From: Myxococcales bacterium 68-20
GTDB taxonomy: Bacteria > Myxococcota_A > Polyangia > Polyangiales > Polyangiaceae
Assembly (NCBI GenBank): GCA_001899635.1
Contig: MKVQ01000027.1
Location: 62,001-126,000, forward strand
Length of the DNA stretch: 64,000 nucleotides
Reading direction: 5' to 3'
The notes beneath the pieces are model-generated. The model searched no databases and was not told the DNA's origin. It saw only the letters and a program-made list of their open reading frames with translations. The position numbers and the translations under genes are program-made. Positions 37,967-47,646 of this stretch are shown here, piece by piece; within the stretch, counting starts at the first letter, position 1; each line of letters starts with the position of its first letter.

Positions 37967-40900
37967 TCAGGACGCAAGCGCGCGTCGGAGCGCACGACCG
38001 AGCACCGACGTCCGCCGTCGGCGGCGGACGAGCGTGGCGCCGGCGATCGCCGTCCCGATGACCGCGACGATGCGGATGGCGGCACGGAGCATCGAGGCGC
38101 GCATCGCAGCCCGGCGACGCGTGACGATGCGTGCCTCCGCGCGGGGCTCGAGCGCTTCGCCCGGGCCGCGGTCGAGGGCGAGCTTCATCACCTCGGCGAG
38201 GTGAAGGGCCCCACGTTCCGTCCGCTGTGCGATCTGCTCGCGGCACGAGAAGCCGTTCGCCATCACGATCGTCTCGAGCGGAGCGGAGCGCACGCGGGGC
38301 AGGAGCGCGCGCTCACCGCATGCGACGCCGACCCGATGGGTCTCGTCGACGAAGCCGAACGCGCCCGCCATTCCGCAGCAGCCCGCCTCCAGCACCTCGT
38401 GCTCGAGGCCGATCGCATCGAGCACCTTTTGCTCGGAGTCGACCCCGAAGAGGGCCTTCTGGTGACAATGCCCCTGAACGAGGGCACGGCCTGGCAGCTT
38501 CGGCGGGATCCAGAGCTTCGCCTCGCGCGCGAGGAGATCGGACAGCAGCATCGTGCGGTCTCGAAGCGCCGCCGCATCCTGCGAGTCGGGCATCAGATTG
38601 TAGAGCTCGTCCTTGAACACGGAGGCGCAGCTCGGCTCGAGGACCACGACCGGAAGCCGTTCGGCCAGGTACGGGCGCATGCCGTGCAGGACGCGATCGA
38701 GGTAGCGGCGCGCGTCGTCGAGCATGCCGAAGTCGTAGAGCGGCCGCCCGCAGCAGAGCCCGTCAGGCGGGACGACGACCTCGTAGCCGGCGGCCTCGAG
38801 CACGTCGACGGCCGCCATCAGGGTGTCGGGGAAGAAGTGATCGTTGAAGGTGTCGGCCCAGAGGACGACGCGCTGGCCGCCTGTCGTCGGGCTCGCGCCG
38901 CGACGACGGAACATCGCGCGGAACGTCTGCGGCGCGAACGCCGGGATCTTCGACTCGAGCGAGATGCCCGCGAGCACCTTCATGAGCGCGCTTGCGCCCG
39001 GCGTCTGCGTGAGGAGGTTCACGAGCCCTGGTAGGCGAGCGGCGAGCCGCGCCCATTTGTCGATGTAGCCGAACGCGTAGGCGTGGCGCGGGCGGAGACG
39101 CCCCTTCCAGTAGTGCGCGAGGAACTCGGCCTTGTACGTGGCGAGATCGACGTTGACCGGACAGTCACCCTTGCACCCCTTGCAGGAGAGACACAGGTCG
39201 AGCGCGTGTTTGACTCCGTCGTCGCGCCATCCTTCCGTCACCGGACCATCGCGCCGGAGCATCTCCCAGAGCAGGTGCGCGCGGCCGCGGGTCGAATGCT
39301 CCTCCTCGAGCGTGACCATGTAGCTCGGGCACATCACGTCGTGGTGATCCTCCCCCTCGCCGTGCTTGCGCCGGCAGCGACCGATGCCGACGCACCGGAG
39401 GGTCGCACGCGCGAGGCTCCCGTCGTCTTCGGGGAAGCGGAAGTGGGTCTCCGGTTGCGCGGGCCGATACGCCGGACCGAGACGGAGATGATCGACGATC
39501 GGATACGGCTCGACGATCTTGCCAGGGTTCATCCGGTGGAACGGGTCGAAGATCGCCTTCAGCTCGCGCATCGCCTCCATCAGCTCCGGGCCGAACATCT
39601 TCACGAGGAGCTCGGCACGTGCCTGTCCGTCGCCGTGCTCGCCCGAGAGCGATCCGCCGTACGAGACGACGAGGTCCGCCGCGTCGCTCATGAAGCGACG
39701 GAACTTCTCGACGCCGCCCGACGTGTACAGATCGAAGGGCACCCGACAGTGGATCAGCCCCATGCCGAAGTGCCCGTACAGGGCGGGGTGATAGTCGTAC
39801 GAGTCGTAGAGCCGACGCAGGTCCCGGAGGTAGGCACCGAGGCGTTCGGGGGCCACCGCAGAGTCCTCCCAGCCCGGCCATGCGTCCGGACTTCCCGGAA
39901 CGAACGCCGTTGCACCGAGACCGCCCTCGCGGGCCTCCCAGAGCGCGTGCTGCTGAGCGGGCTCGGGGTAGATGCGGAAGTCGACGATGCTCGAGCCGGC
40001 ACGGCGCACCAGCGCTTCGGCTCTTGCACGCGCCTCGCTCTCCGTCGCCGCACCCAGCTCGATCATGAGCCACGCGTTGCCGTCCGAGAGGCATTTGACG
40101 CGCTCCGCATGCTCGGCATCCATCTCCGCGAGCTGGCGGCGAAGGATGTCGTCCATGCCCTCGAGGGCGAGCGGCCGGAACTCGAGGAACGTGTGCGCCG
40201 CCTCCGCCGCCTCGAAGATGTCACGATAGCCGAGCACGACCACGACATGCCGAGGCGGATCCGGGAGGAGCTGCAGCGTCGCCTCGAGCATCGTGACGAG
40301 CGTGGCCTCGCTGCCGACGAGCACTCGCCCCAGATTGAAGCGGCCGTCAGGCCCCGGGAGGAGCTGATCGAGGTTGTACCCGGAGACTCGCCTCGGGATC
40401 TTCGGGTACCCGCGGCGAATCCGCTCCGCCCAGCGATCGCGGAGAGCACGGAGCCGCGAGAGCAATGCCCCTTCGGCGCCCCCGCGCCGGATCGCGCCCG
40501 CGAGATCCTCTTCTCGCATCCACCCCGCATGGAGGCGTGTGCCGTCGTAGAGGACGACGTCGAGCGCCTCGACGTTCTGGACCGCGATGCCGTTCATCTG
40601 CGCGCGCATGCCACCGCAGTTGTTCCCGAGCATGCCACCGAAACAGCAATGACTGTGGGTCGCGGGTTGTGGTCCCCACGTCAGACCGAACGGCTTGCCG
40701 GCCTCGACGAGCTCGTCGCACACGACGCCTGGCTCGACCGCCGCCAGCCGCGCCTCGGGATCCAGCCAGACGATCCGATTCATGCGCTTGGAGAAGTCGA
40801 GCACCACGGCCTCGTTGACCGTCTGGCCCGCCAGCGACGTCCCACCCCCACGCGAGACGATCGGCGCGCCCAGCTCGCGACACACCGAAATTGCGGCGAG

Positions 40901-41149
40901 CACGTCGTCCTTCGATGTGGGGATGACGACCCCGAGCGGGATGCGCCGGTAGTTCGATGCGTCCTGCGCGTAGAGCGCGCGGGAAGCTGCCTCGAAGCGT
41001 ACCTCGCCTTGAACTACCGTTCGCAGCCGCCGGGCGAGCGCTTCGATGTCGAGAGGTCGTGCGCGTAGCGCCGGGACGGGCTCCCGAACATGCCCGATTC
41101 GGAGTCGCTCGGCGGGAATGAGCTGCTGCGAGACGGCGGACGCGCTCAT
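37967..41149 (-). CDS. FAD-linked oxidase fused to Fe-S/CCG domain (YdiJ-like)
   Basis: A 1060-residue minus-strand protein; GGAG precedes the start at 41149. The N-terminal FAD-binding type 4 domain (about 60-300) has SRGGGTSLAGQTVN and GGMLGNNCGGMR. A FAD-oxidase C domain follows. A [4Fe-4S] site is C653-LS-C656-KG-C659-KGD-C663-P. Two CCG domains (ending GHCHQKALFG and AGCCGMAGAFGF) form the C-terminal reductase part. This matches the YdiJ/GlcD-GlcF fusion group, reported as D-2-hydroxyacid or D-2-hydroxyglutarate dehydrogenases feeding the respiratory chain. The last 45 residues hold a possible membrane helix (AIRIVAVIGTAIAGATLV) followed by five Arg, an unusual end. The gene lies 12 bp after the TPP enzyme gene, forming an operon. 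Confidence 0.85.
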   Translation of the reverse strand: MSASAVSQQLIPAERLRIGHVREPVPALRARPLDIEALARRLRTVVQGEVRFEAASRALYAQDASNYRRIPLGVVIPTSKDDVLAAISVCRELGAPIVSRGGGTSLAGQTVNEAVVLDFSKRMNRIVWLDPEARLAAVEPGVVCDELVEAGKPFGLTWGPQPATHSHCCFGGMLGNNCGGMRAQMNGIAVQNVEALDVVLYDGTRLHAGWMREEDLAGAIRRGGAEGALLSRLRALRDRWAERIRRGYPKIPRRVSGYNLDQLLPGPDGRFNLGRVLVGSEATLVTMLEATLQLLPDPPRHVVVVLGYRDIFEAAEAAHTFLEFRPLALEGMDDILRRQLAEMDAEHAERVKCLSDGNAWLMIELGAATESEARARAEALVRRAGSSIVDFRIYPEPAQQHALWEAREGGLGATAFVPGSPDAWPGWEDSAVAPERLGAYLRDLRRLYDSYDYHPALYGHFGMGLIHCRVPFDLYTSGGVEKFRRFMSDAADLVVSYGGSLSGEHGDGQARAELLVKMFGPELMEAMRELKAIFDPFHRMNPGKIVEPYPIVDHLRLGPAYRPAQPETHFRFPEDDGSLARATLRCVGIGRCRRKHGEGEDHHDVMCPSYMVTLEEEHSTRGRAHLLWEMLRRDGPVTEGWRDDGVKHALDLCLSCKGCKGDCPVNVDLATYKAEFLAHYWKGRLRPRHAYAFGYIDKWARLAARLPGLVNLLTQTPGASALMKVLAGISLESKIPAFAPQTFRAMFRRRGASPTTGGQRVVLWADTFNDHFFPDTLMAAVDVLEAAGYEVVVPPDGLCCGRPLYDFGMLDDARRYLDRVLHGMRPYLAERLPVVVLEPSCASVFKDELYNLMPDSQDAAALRDRTMLLSDLLAREAKLWIPPKLPGRALVQGHCHQKALFGVDSEQKVLDAIGLEHEVLEAGCCGMAGAFGFVDETHRVGVACGERALLPRVRSAPLETIVMANGFSCREQIAQRTERGALHLAEVMKLALDRGPGEALEPRAEARIVTRRRAAMRASMLRAAIRIVAVIGTAIAGATLVRRRRRTSVLGRALRRALAS

Positions 41150-41161
41150 GATGGGCTCCGA

Positions 41162-42958
41162 TCAGGTCTTGGACGCGATCGACGGGAACATGTGCTCGAT
41201 GGCCTGGCGGATGACGCCCGTTCGCTCCGCTCCCTTGGTCTCGAGCATGCTGAGGAGGAACGCCTTGCTCTGCTCGAGCGTGATGTGGGGCGGCAATGGC
41301 GGGACATCCGGGTCCACCACGGCGTCGATGACGACCGGTCGATCGGAGGACAGCGCGATGTCCCACGCCGCCGCCACCTCGCTCGGTCGCTCGACGCGAA
41401 TCCCCTTCAGGCCCAGCAGATCCGCGAAGGCCGCGTAGTTCACGTCGGGAAGATCTTGCGAGGCCGCGTAGCGCGGATCGCCCTCCATCGCGCGCATCTC
41501 CCACGTGACCTGATTCAGGTCTCGGTTGTCGAGGACGAGGATGACCAGACGCGGATCGCTCCATTGCTTCCAGTAGCGCTTCACCGTGAGCAGCTCGGCC
41601 AGTCCGTTCATCTGCATCGCGCCATCACCGACGAGGGCGATCGCGACGCGGTCCGGATGCGTGAACTTGGCGGCGATGGCATACGGCACCCCGCAGCCCA
41701 TCGTCGCGAGGCTCCCGGAGATCGACGCCTTCATCCCAGGACGGAGCTTGAGATCGCGCGCCCACCAGTTCGCGGCAGAGCCCGAGTCCGACGTCACGAT
41801 GCACCCATCGGGAAGCCGGGACGAAAGCTCCCAGAAGAGCAGCTGCGGATTGACCGGCTTCGCCGGGATGTGCGCCCTCTCCTCCGTGACCTTCCACCAG
41901 TCACGGACGCCCTGCTCGATCGCCTTCCGCCACGCGCCGTGCGGCTTCTTCCGAATCCTCGGAAGGAGCGCGCGGAGCGTCGAGCGTGCGTCCCCGACGA
42001 GGTTCAGCTCCATCGGATAGCGCATTCCCACCAACCGCGCGTCGATGTCGATCTGGATGCCGCGCGCCTGTCCTTCCTTCGGCAGGAACTCCGAATACGG
42101 GAAGCTCGAACCGACCACGATGAGGGTGTCGCAACCCATCATCATGTCCCAGCTCGGCTTCGTCCCGAGCAGCCCGATCGAGCCCGTCACGAATGGCTGG
42201 TCGTCCGACACTACGGCCCGGCCGAGGAGCGCCTTCGCGATGCCTCCGCCGGTCGCCTGCGCGAGCTCGACGACCTCCGCTGCAGCGCCCGCCGCACCGG
42301 CGCCGACGAGGATCGCCACCTTCTCGCCGGCATCGAGGATCGCCGCCGCGCGATCGAGCTCGACGTCGGGAGGGACGACCTGGGGCGCGACGTATCCGAC
42401 GCTGGTGTGGACGGTGTCATGCGCGTGAGGCGGGCTCACGTAGTCGACCTCCTGGAGGTCCTTCGGGATGATGATGCAGGTGGGAGTCCGCTCGGAGAGA
42501 GCGATCCGCGCAGCGCGGTCGATGAGATGGCGCACCTGCTCCGGGCTCATCGCCGTGTGGACGTACTCGTGCGCGACGTCCTTGAAGAGCGTTTGCAGGT
42601 CGACCTCCTGCTGGTAGTCGCCGCCGATCGCCGTACGCGCGGCCTGACCTACGATCGCGAGGACGGGAGCATGATCCATCTTGGCGTCGTAGAGCCCGTT
42701 CAACAGATGGATCGCACCGGGCCCGCTCGTCGCCATGCAGACGCCGAGCTTTCCTGTGAACTTGGCGTGACCGCACGCCATGAACGCCGCCATCTCCTCG
42801 TGTCGCGCCTGGACGAGCTCGATGAACCTCCCGTCACGGGCGATCCGGTTCAGCGCGCCGAGCAGACCGTTGATCCCGTCACCCGGGTATCCGTAGATGC
42901 GATCGACCCCCCACTCGGAGAGGCGCCGGAACACGTAATCGCTGACCTTGGTCGCCAT
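41162..42958 (-). CDS. Thiamine pyrophosphate-dependent pyruvate oxidase/decarboxylase-like enzyme
   Basis: A 598-residue minus-strand protein; start 42958 has GGAGGAG upstream. The N-terminal TPP domain has GYPGDGINGLL and the catalytic Glu in QARHEEMAAF (about Glu54). A middle domain binds FAD or nucleotide in relatives (TGSIGLLGTKPSWDMM). The C-terminal domain has the TPP/Mg motif GDGAMQMNG followed by LDNRDL. Overall it is closest to PoxB-type pyruvate oxidase and related 'TPP-requiring' proteins rather than acetolactate synthase; whether it oxidises or decarboxylates pyruvate cannot be decided from sequence. Its partner gene, an FAD hydroxyacid oxidase, would supply 2-oxoacids such as pyruvate. 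Confidence 0.85.
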   Translation of the reverse strand: MATKVSDYVFRRLSEWGVDRIYGYPGDGINGLLGALNRIARDGRFIELVQARHEEMAAFMACGHAKFTGKLGVCMATSGPGAIHLLNGLYDAKMDHAPVLAIVGQAARTAIGGDYQQEVDLQTLFKDVAHEYVHTAMSPEQVRHLIDRAARIALSERTPTCIIIPKDLQEVDYVSPPHAHDTVHTSVGYVAPQVVPPDVELDRAAAILDAGEKVAILVGAGAAGAAAEVVELAQATGGGIAKALLGRAVVSDDQPFVTGSIGLLGTKPSWDMMMGCDTLIVVGSSFPYSEFLPKEGQARGIQIDIDARLVGMRYPMELNLVGDARSTLRALLPRIRKKPHGAWRKAIEQGVRDWWKVTEERAHIPAKPVNPQLLFWELSSRLPDGCIVTSDSGSAANWWARDLKLRPGMKASISGSLATMGCGVPYAIAAKFTHPDRVAIALVGDGAMQMNGLAELLTVKRYWKQWSDPRLVILVLDNRDLNQVTWEMRAMEGDPRYAASQDLPDVNYAAFADLLGLKGIRVERPSEVAAAWDIALSSDRPVVIDAVVDPDVPPLPPHITLEQSKAFLLSMLETKGAERTGVIRQAIEHMFPSIASKT

Positions 42959-43226
42959 CCGCTCCTCCGTTTCGCCGGCCTCCGTGCAACGGGAGGGCCG
43001 CGCGCGCGCTCCGTCCACGCGAGAGTGGGACGCTCGAGTCCGCACGCGGGAGCGCGCCATTCCGCTCGCATGTGGCCCGAAGCATCGTCGCCGCGAAACG
43101 CGCGACGCCGTAGCCCTTCCCTGCCTCGCGTAACGGCACCGCTTCGCGAAGGGGCCGGAAGACCAGCGAACGAGCACAGCTTGGTCTACGGCATCACGTG
43201 CGACGAGAGCGGCCGTCCGCACGCGC

Positions 43227-44354
43227 TCACCGCAACGCGCTCACACGGAACCGCGCGGCCTCGGGCACGATCGCGACGCCGAGCCCAGGCACGTCGGGGT
43301 CGGGCCGAAGCTCCCCCTGCCTCGGCTGCAGCGAACGGTCGAGAAGGAGCTGCTCGATCCGAGCATGATCGTGGAAGTACTCGACGTGACGGAGCGGACG
43401 CAGGGCGCATCCCACGTGCGCATGGAGGTGCGGCGCACAGTGGGTCGACAGCGGAAGCTCGAACGCTTCGCAGAGCGCCGCCACCGCGAGGATGCCCGTG
43501 ACACCGCCACACCGGGTGATGTCGGCCTGCACGACGTCGAGACAATCCGCGGAGAGAAAGCGGCGGAAGTCGGCGAGCACGTAGCCGTACTCGCCCGCGC
43601 TGATCTCCATTCCCGCTGGCGCCCGATCGCGCAGCAGGCGGAGACCCGAGATGTCCTCCGAGGAGACCGGCTCCTCGACCCAGGTGACGCCGTAGCTCGC
43701 GAACGCCTCCATCTGGGCGAGCGCCTGCTTACGCGCCCACGCGCCGTTCGCGTCCACGAAGAGCTGGACCTCGGGCTTCACCGCCGACCGCGCGAGCTGC
43801 ACGCGCCGGAGGTCGTCGTTCGGATGCCGTCCCACCTTCATCTTGACGGCCGAGAAGCCTTCGTCCGACCAGCGCCCGAGCTGAGACGCGAGCTCGTCGT
43901 CGTCGTAAGACGTGAAGCCGCCGCTGCCGTAGGCGCGCACCGATTCGCGCGCGGGCGCGAGGAGACGAAAGAGCGGCATCCCGAGGATCCGGGCGCGGAG
44001 GTCCCAGAGCGCGATGTCGACCGCTGAGATCGCCTCCCAACCCAGTCCTGGTCGTCCGATGTTGCGGACGGCCCGACTCATCGCCGACCACGCCTCCGAA
44101 GTCGCGGACGTGTCCACTCCCACGACCGCTCGAGCAAGAGGCCCCATCGCGAGCTCCGCCGCGGAAGCGTGCGCGAAGGTCCAGCCGATGCCGCTGCAGC
44201 CGCCCCCGTGCGCGCGAACGACGATGACCGTGGTCCGATCCCACGCGAACGTGCCGTCCGACTCGGGCCGCTCCGTCGGCACGACGTAGACCTCGGCCTC
44301 GAGGAGCTCGATACGACCGCCCGCGTGTTCGAGCGTTGACCGCGGCAGTGTCAT
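43227..44354 (-). CDS. Enolase-superfamily enzyme (mandelate racemase / muconate lactonizing subgroup)
   Basis: A 375-residue minus-strand protein. The active-site Lys pair is AVK171-M-K173-VG. The metal ligands are Asp201 (VDANGAW), Glu227 (WVEEPV) and Glu255 (SAGEYGY), and the second base set is Asp278 and His305 (QADITRCGG, STHCAPHLH). This K-x-K plus His-Asp layout is that of the mandelate racemase group, so it abstracts a proton alpha to a carboxylate, as in racemases and sugar-acid dehydratases. The exact substrate cannot be read. It is divergent from the GH15 gene across 182 bp, hinting at sugar acid metabolism. Confidence 0.85.
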   Translation of the reverse strand: MTLPRSTLEHAGGRIELLEAEVYVVPTERPESDGTFAWDRTTVIVVRAHGGGCSGIGWTFAHASAAELAMGPLARAVVGVDTSATSEAWSAMSRAVRNIGRPGLGWEAISAVDIALWDLRARILGMPLFRLLAPARESVRAYGSGGFTSYDDDELASQLGRWSDEGFSAVKMKVGRHPNDDLRRVQLARSAVKPEVQLFVDANGAWARKQALAQMEAFASYGVTWVEEPVSSEDISGLRLLRDRAPAGMEISAGEYGYVLADFRRFLSADCLDVVQADITRCGGVTGILAVAALCEAFELPLSTHCAPHLHAHVGCALRPLRHVEYFHDHARIEQLLLDRSLQPRQGELRPDPDVPGLGVAIVPEAARFRVSALR

Positions 44355-44536
44355 CGGACCTCCAACTCGTCCGCTCGCGCCTTCGTACTTCCGTCGTCAC
44401 GGCTCGTCTGGCGACGTCCGAGACGTCCAAATGCAACGTAGGTACTCCTTCGGCCAACGGCACTCGGCATGCCGCGCATGGGCGCAGTCGACGACGGTGT
44501 GGCGTTTGCACTAGACGCGGCGATCGAGGCGCCGTC

Positions 44537-46327
44537 GTGGAAATCGAGGACTACGCCGTCATCGGAGACACGCACTCGGTGGCGCTCGTCGGCCGCGACG
44601 GCTCGATCGATTGGCTCTGTTTGCCTCGCTTCGACTCGGGCGCGTGCTTTGCTGCGCTGCTCGGAGGTCCAGAGCACGGGCGCTTCGCGCTCCAGCCCCT
44701 CGGCGAGAGTCGCGCGCGGAGGCGCTACCGTGACGACTCGCTCGTCCTCGAGACGGAGCTGACCTCGAGCGAGGGTACGGTGCGCATCGTCGACGCGATG
44801 CCGGTCCGTCATCGCCATCCCGAAGTGGTACGCGTCATCGAGGGCGTCACTGGCGCGGTCCGCATGCGCCTCGAGCTCACGATCCGCTTCGACTACGGAC
44901 ACGTGACTCCATGGGTCCGCTCGCTCGACGGTCGCCTCGGCGCCATCGGGGGGCCAGACGCGCTCGTCTTCGAGACACCAGTGGCGACGCACGGGCAAGA
45001 CACGACGACGGTGGCCGAGTTCACCGTCCGCGCCGGTGAGCGCATCCCGTTCGTGCTCACCTGGCATCCTTCTCACGAGCAGCCGCCCCGAGGCGTGAAT
45101 GCGCTCGACGCGATCGAGCAGACCACCAACTGGTGGCAAGAGTGGACGCGCCGCAGCCAGTCGGAGGGACCGTATCGCGACGCCGTTGCTCGTTCGCTCA
45201 TCACGCTGAAGGCCCTGACGTACGCGCCGACGGGTGGGATCGTGGCGGCGGGAACGACGTCGCTCCCCGAGGTCATCGGTGGCGTGAGGAACTGGGACTA
45301 TCGATACTGCTGGCTTCGCGACGCGACCTTCACGCTCTACGCGCTCCTCCATGCCGGCTACAAGGACGAGGCCGCGGCCTGGCGTGACTGGCTCCTCCGC
45401 GCTGTAGCCGGCGACCCGGGCACACTTCAAACGGTCTACGGCCCCGCCGGCGAGCGGCGACTCGAGGAGCGCACGCTCGATTGGCTCCCCGGATACGAGG
45501 AATCACGGCCCGTCCGCATCGGCAATCGGGCCGCGTGCCAGCTGCAGCTCGACGTCTATGGCGAGGTGATCGACGCACTTCACCAGGCGCGGCGCATGGG
45601 CCTGCCGAGCGACGAGAACGCATGGGATCTCCAGCGCGTCATCGGAGAATGGCTGGAGTCACGCTGGCAGGACCCCGATCACGGGCTCTGGGAGGTACGC
45701 GGGAGCCCGCGCGAGTTCGTGCACTCGAAGGTCATGGCCTGGACGGCGATCGACCGCCTCGTGAAAGGAGTCGAGCAGCACGGGCGTGAAGGGCCGGTCG
45801 ATCGCTGGCGTCGCACCCGCGCAGCGATCCATGACGAGGTCTGCCGCCGCGGCTACGACGTCGAGCTCGGAAGCTTCACCCAGAGCTTCGGCTCGAAGGG
45901 GCTCGACGCGAGCCTTCTCCTTCTTCCCGGCCTCGGGTTCCTGCCACCCGACGATCCACGGGTGCTCGGGACCATCCGCGCCGTCGAACGCCAGCTGGTG
46001 CGCGACGGCTTCGTATTTCGCTACTCGACGAGCGAGAGCGAGAACGACGTCGATGGGCTTCCTGGACGCGAGAATGCGTTCATCGCCTGCTCGTTCTGGA
46101 TGGTCGATGCTCTCGCGCTCACGGGTCGGCACGACGATGCGCGCGCGATGTTCGAGCGTGTGCTCTCGGTGCGCAACGACGTTGGCCTTCTCGCCGAGGG
46201 ATACGACATCGAACGACGACGCCTCGTCGGCAACTTCCCGCAGGCATTCTCCCACGTGGGCGTCGTGAACGCCGCGCGCCTCCTAGGCTGTACTGCCGAC
46301 GCAATCTCTCACCGCAGCGCCACGTGA
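44537..46327 (+). CDS. Glycoside hydrolase family 15 protein (glucoamylase/trehalase type)
   Basis: A 596-residue protein from GTG 44537 (VEIEDYAVIGDTHSVAL). The N-terminal beta-rich domain (about 1-230) starts IGDTHSVALVGRDGSIDWLC, typical of bacterial GH15. The (alpha/alpha)6 domain carries GVRNWDYRYCWLRDATFTLY, where the Glu/Asp around the RD segment are substrate contacts, and later the ENAFIACSFWMVDAL segment with a catalytic Glu. It likely hydrolyses alpha-1,4-glucan ends or trehalose; intracellular location is suggested by lack of a signal. Bacterial GH15 enzymes near stress genes are often trehalases. The ribosome binding site is weak. Confidence 0.85.
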   Translation: MEIEDYAVIGDTHSVALVGRDGSIDWLCLPRFDSGACFAALLGGPEHGRFALQPLGESRARRRYRDDSLVLETELTSSEGTVRIVDAMPVRHRHPEVVRVIEGVTGAVRMRLELTIRFDYGHVTPWVRSLDGRLGAIGGPDALVFETPVATHGQDTTTVAEFTVRAGERIPFVLTWHPSHEQPPRGVNALDAIEQTTNWWQEWTRRSQSEGPYRDAVARSLITLKALTYAPTGGIVAAGTTSLPEVIGGVRNWDYRYCWLRDATFTLYALLHAGYKDEAAAWRDWLLRAVAGDPGTLQTVYGPAGERRLEERTLDWLPGYEESRPVRIGNRAACQLQLDVYGEVIDALHQARRMGLPSDENAWDLQRVIGEWLESRWQDPDHGLWEVRGSPREFVHSKVMAWTAIDRLVKGVEQHGREGPVDRWRRTRAAIHDEVCRRGYDVELGSFTQSFGSKGLDASLLLLPGLGFLPPDDPRVLGTIRAVERQLVRDGFVFRYSTSESENDVDGLPGRENAFIACSFWMVDALALTGRHDDARAMFERVLSVRNDVGLLAEGYDIERRRLVGNFPQAFSHVGVVNAARLLGCTADAISHRSAT

Positions 46328-46502
46328 TGGCGCGCCGTGCTCGACGCGGTGCGCACTCCTCGCTTCGTTCGTGGTCCCCACGATTCAACGCGGGTCGAAC
46401 GCCCGCCGTTGCGGATGGTCCGGGCGCGCCCCTAGTTCGCTCGGGCGAATTGCCCGTACGGCGCAGCTACGTGATCGACTCCCGAGCGACCGGCGTCACG
46501 TA

Positions 46503-46775
46503 CTAGCTACGTCGGTCGTCGCGTTCGTCGGCGCGCAAGACGTCCGCCGACAACCAGACGAGACAGAGCGGAACCGGAAGCGCGAAGGCGTACAGCGCGA
46601 AGGCCGTCCCGCCCATGGCGAGCCCGATCACCACACCCACGGCAACGGCGACCGCCGAGAGCGCCGCAGCCATCGCCGTCCGTGTGCGAACGACCGGATG
46701 GGCCGAGGCGGAAGCCGACGTGACCGAACCGCGAGCACTGTCGCGCTGGAGAGCTGCTGATGCGTTCGTGGACAT
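46503..46775 (-). CDS. Small two-helix membrane protein
   Basis: A 90-residue minus-strand ORF with GGAG seven bases before its ATG (46775) and strong G/C at third positions. After a Ser/Ala-rich N-terminus, two transmembrane segments are predicted: AMAAALSAVAVAVGVVIGLA and the stretch with FALYAFALPVPLCLVWLS. A short charged tail ends ADERDDRRS. It is divergent from the universal stress protein gene, sharing a 238-bp region. No family recognised; small membrane proteins often accompany stress regulons. Confidence 0.55.
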   Translation of the reverse strand: MSTNASAALQRDSARGSVTSASASAHPVVRTRTAMAAALSAVAVAVGVVIGLAMGGTAFALYAFALPVPLCLVWLSADVLRADERDDRRS

Positions 46776-47013
46776 GCGCGACTCCAATGCGAGTCGTGTG
46801 CCCGAGCTCCCTCTGCGGTGGGTTGGGCCGCGAGCGCGAAATTCCTCGTGGTTCGCGGGCGTCGCCGCAAGAGCCGACGCAAGACCTGCGCCGCCGCGCC
46901 GGGATTGCGAGGGCCGCCCGCGGTCGAGAGGAGCTCCTCCTCGACCTCCGCAACACCGGGACGATGCGATCCCTCTTGCTCTCCGGTGGCGCGCCGATTG
47001 CGATGGGGACGTC

Positions 47014-47460
47014 ATGAAGAAGTTCCTCGTTGGAGTCGACGGCTCGCCCCGGGAGCGGCAGGTACTTGCCGCTGCCGTGGACATGGCGCGGCGCGTGGGC
47101 GCCCGGCTCGTCGTCTTGCGCGCGGCGAGGATCTCGACGGAGCTTCCTCCCGAGGCCTACCTCATGGCGGAGGACGACGTGAACGCGGTCCTCGAGCGTC
47201 GCGCGAAGGTCGCGGTCGACGACGCAGTCAAAGGCGTCCCTCCACACCTTGTCGAGCGCGTGCGTGTCGAGGTCGACGAGCCGTGGCGAGCGATCTGTCG
47301 GGCCGCCGTCGAGGACGACGTCGATCTGATCGTCATCGGAGCGCACGGCTACGGGATGGTCGACCGCCTGCTCGGCACGACCGCCGCGCGCGTGGTCAAC
47401 CATGCCGAGCGGAGCGTTCTCGTCGTGCGCGGCTGGGCCGAGGGCGGCGCCGCGGCGTGA
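47014..47460 (+). CDS. Universal stress protein A family
   Basis: A 148-residue cytoplasmic UspA-domain protein; GGGG precedes ATG 47014. The fold starts MKKFLVGVDGSPRERQVL. The ATP-binding signature near the C-terminus, G-x2-G-x9-G-(S/T), is GAHGYGMVDRLLGTTAARVV, ending with the strand SVLVVRG. This ATP-binding form is typical of UspA homologues that sense energy state. The next gene (CBS domains, 186 bp on) binds adenine nucleotides in other systems, so the pair could respond together. A GC-rich stem-loop between them may end this transcript. Confidence 0.88.
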   Translation: MKKFLVGVDGSPRERQVLAAAVDMARRVGARLVVLRAARISTELPPEAYLMAEDDVNAVLERRAKVAVDDAVKGVPPHLVERVRVEVDEPWRAICRAAVEDDVDLIVIGAHGYGMVDRLLGTTAARVVNHAERSVLVVRGWAEGGAAA

Positions 47461-47502
47461 ACGGCAGTCGACCGAGGAGCCGCGACGCAAGCATTGCATC
47501 CC

Positions 47503-47527
47503 GCCGCCGGCGTTGCGTGCCGGCGGC
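47503..47527 (+). terminator. GC-rich 9-bp stem-loop after the universal stress gene
   Basis: GCCGCCGGC pairs with GCCGGCGGC around a 7-nt loop, 42 bp after the stop. No U-tract follows, so it may be a weak terminator or a processing or stability hairpin. Confidence 0.4.
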
Positions 47528-47646
47528 AGGGACGTGCTGACATTCCGGGAGCCTCGCCGAGGCACGCGGCTCGCAACGGCGATTGCATGCGCCCCGACAA
47601 GCCCAGCCGGTCGACGTCAACGGTGAGCAAGCTCGGAGGCACGCCG

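Noticed and set aside
39083-43501. Long plus-strand open frames opposite the FAD oxidase and TPP enzyme genes
   Set aside because: These frames (661 and 803 codons) have Arg/Glu-rich shadow composition, while the minus strand carries clear enzyme motifs and ribosome binding sites.
46615-47460. Longer start (281 codons) for the universal stress protein
   Set aside because: The added N-terminus is Arg/Ala/Pro-rich and overlaps a well-supported small gene on the opposite strand. The UspA fold begins at 47014.
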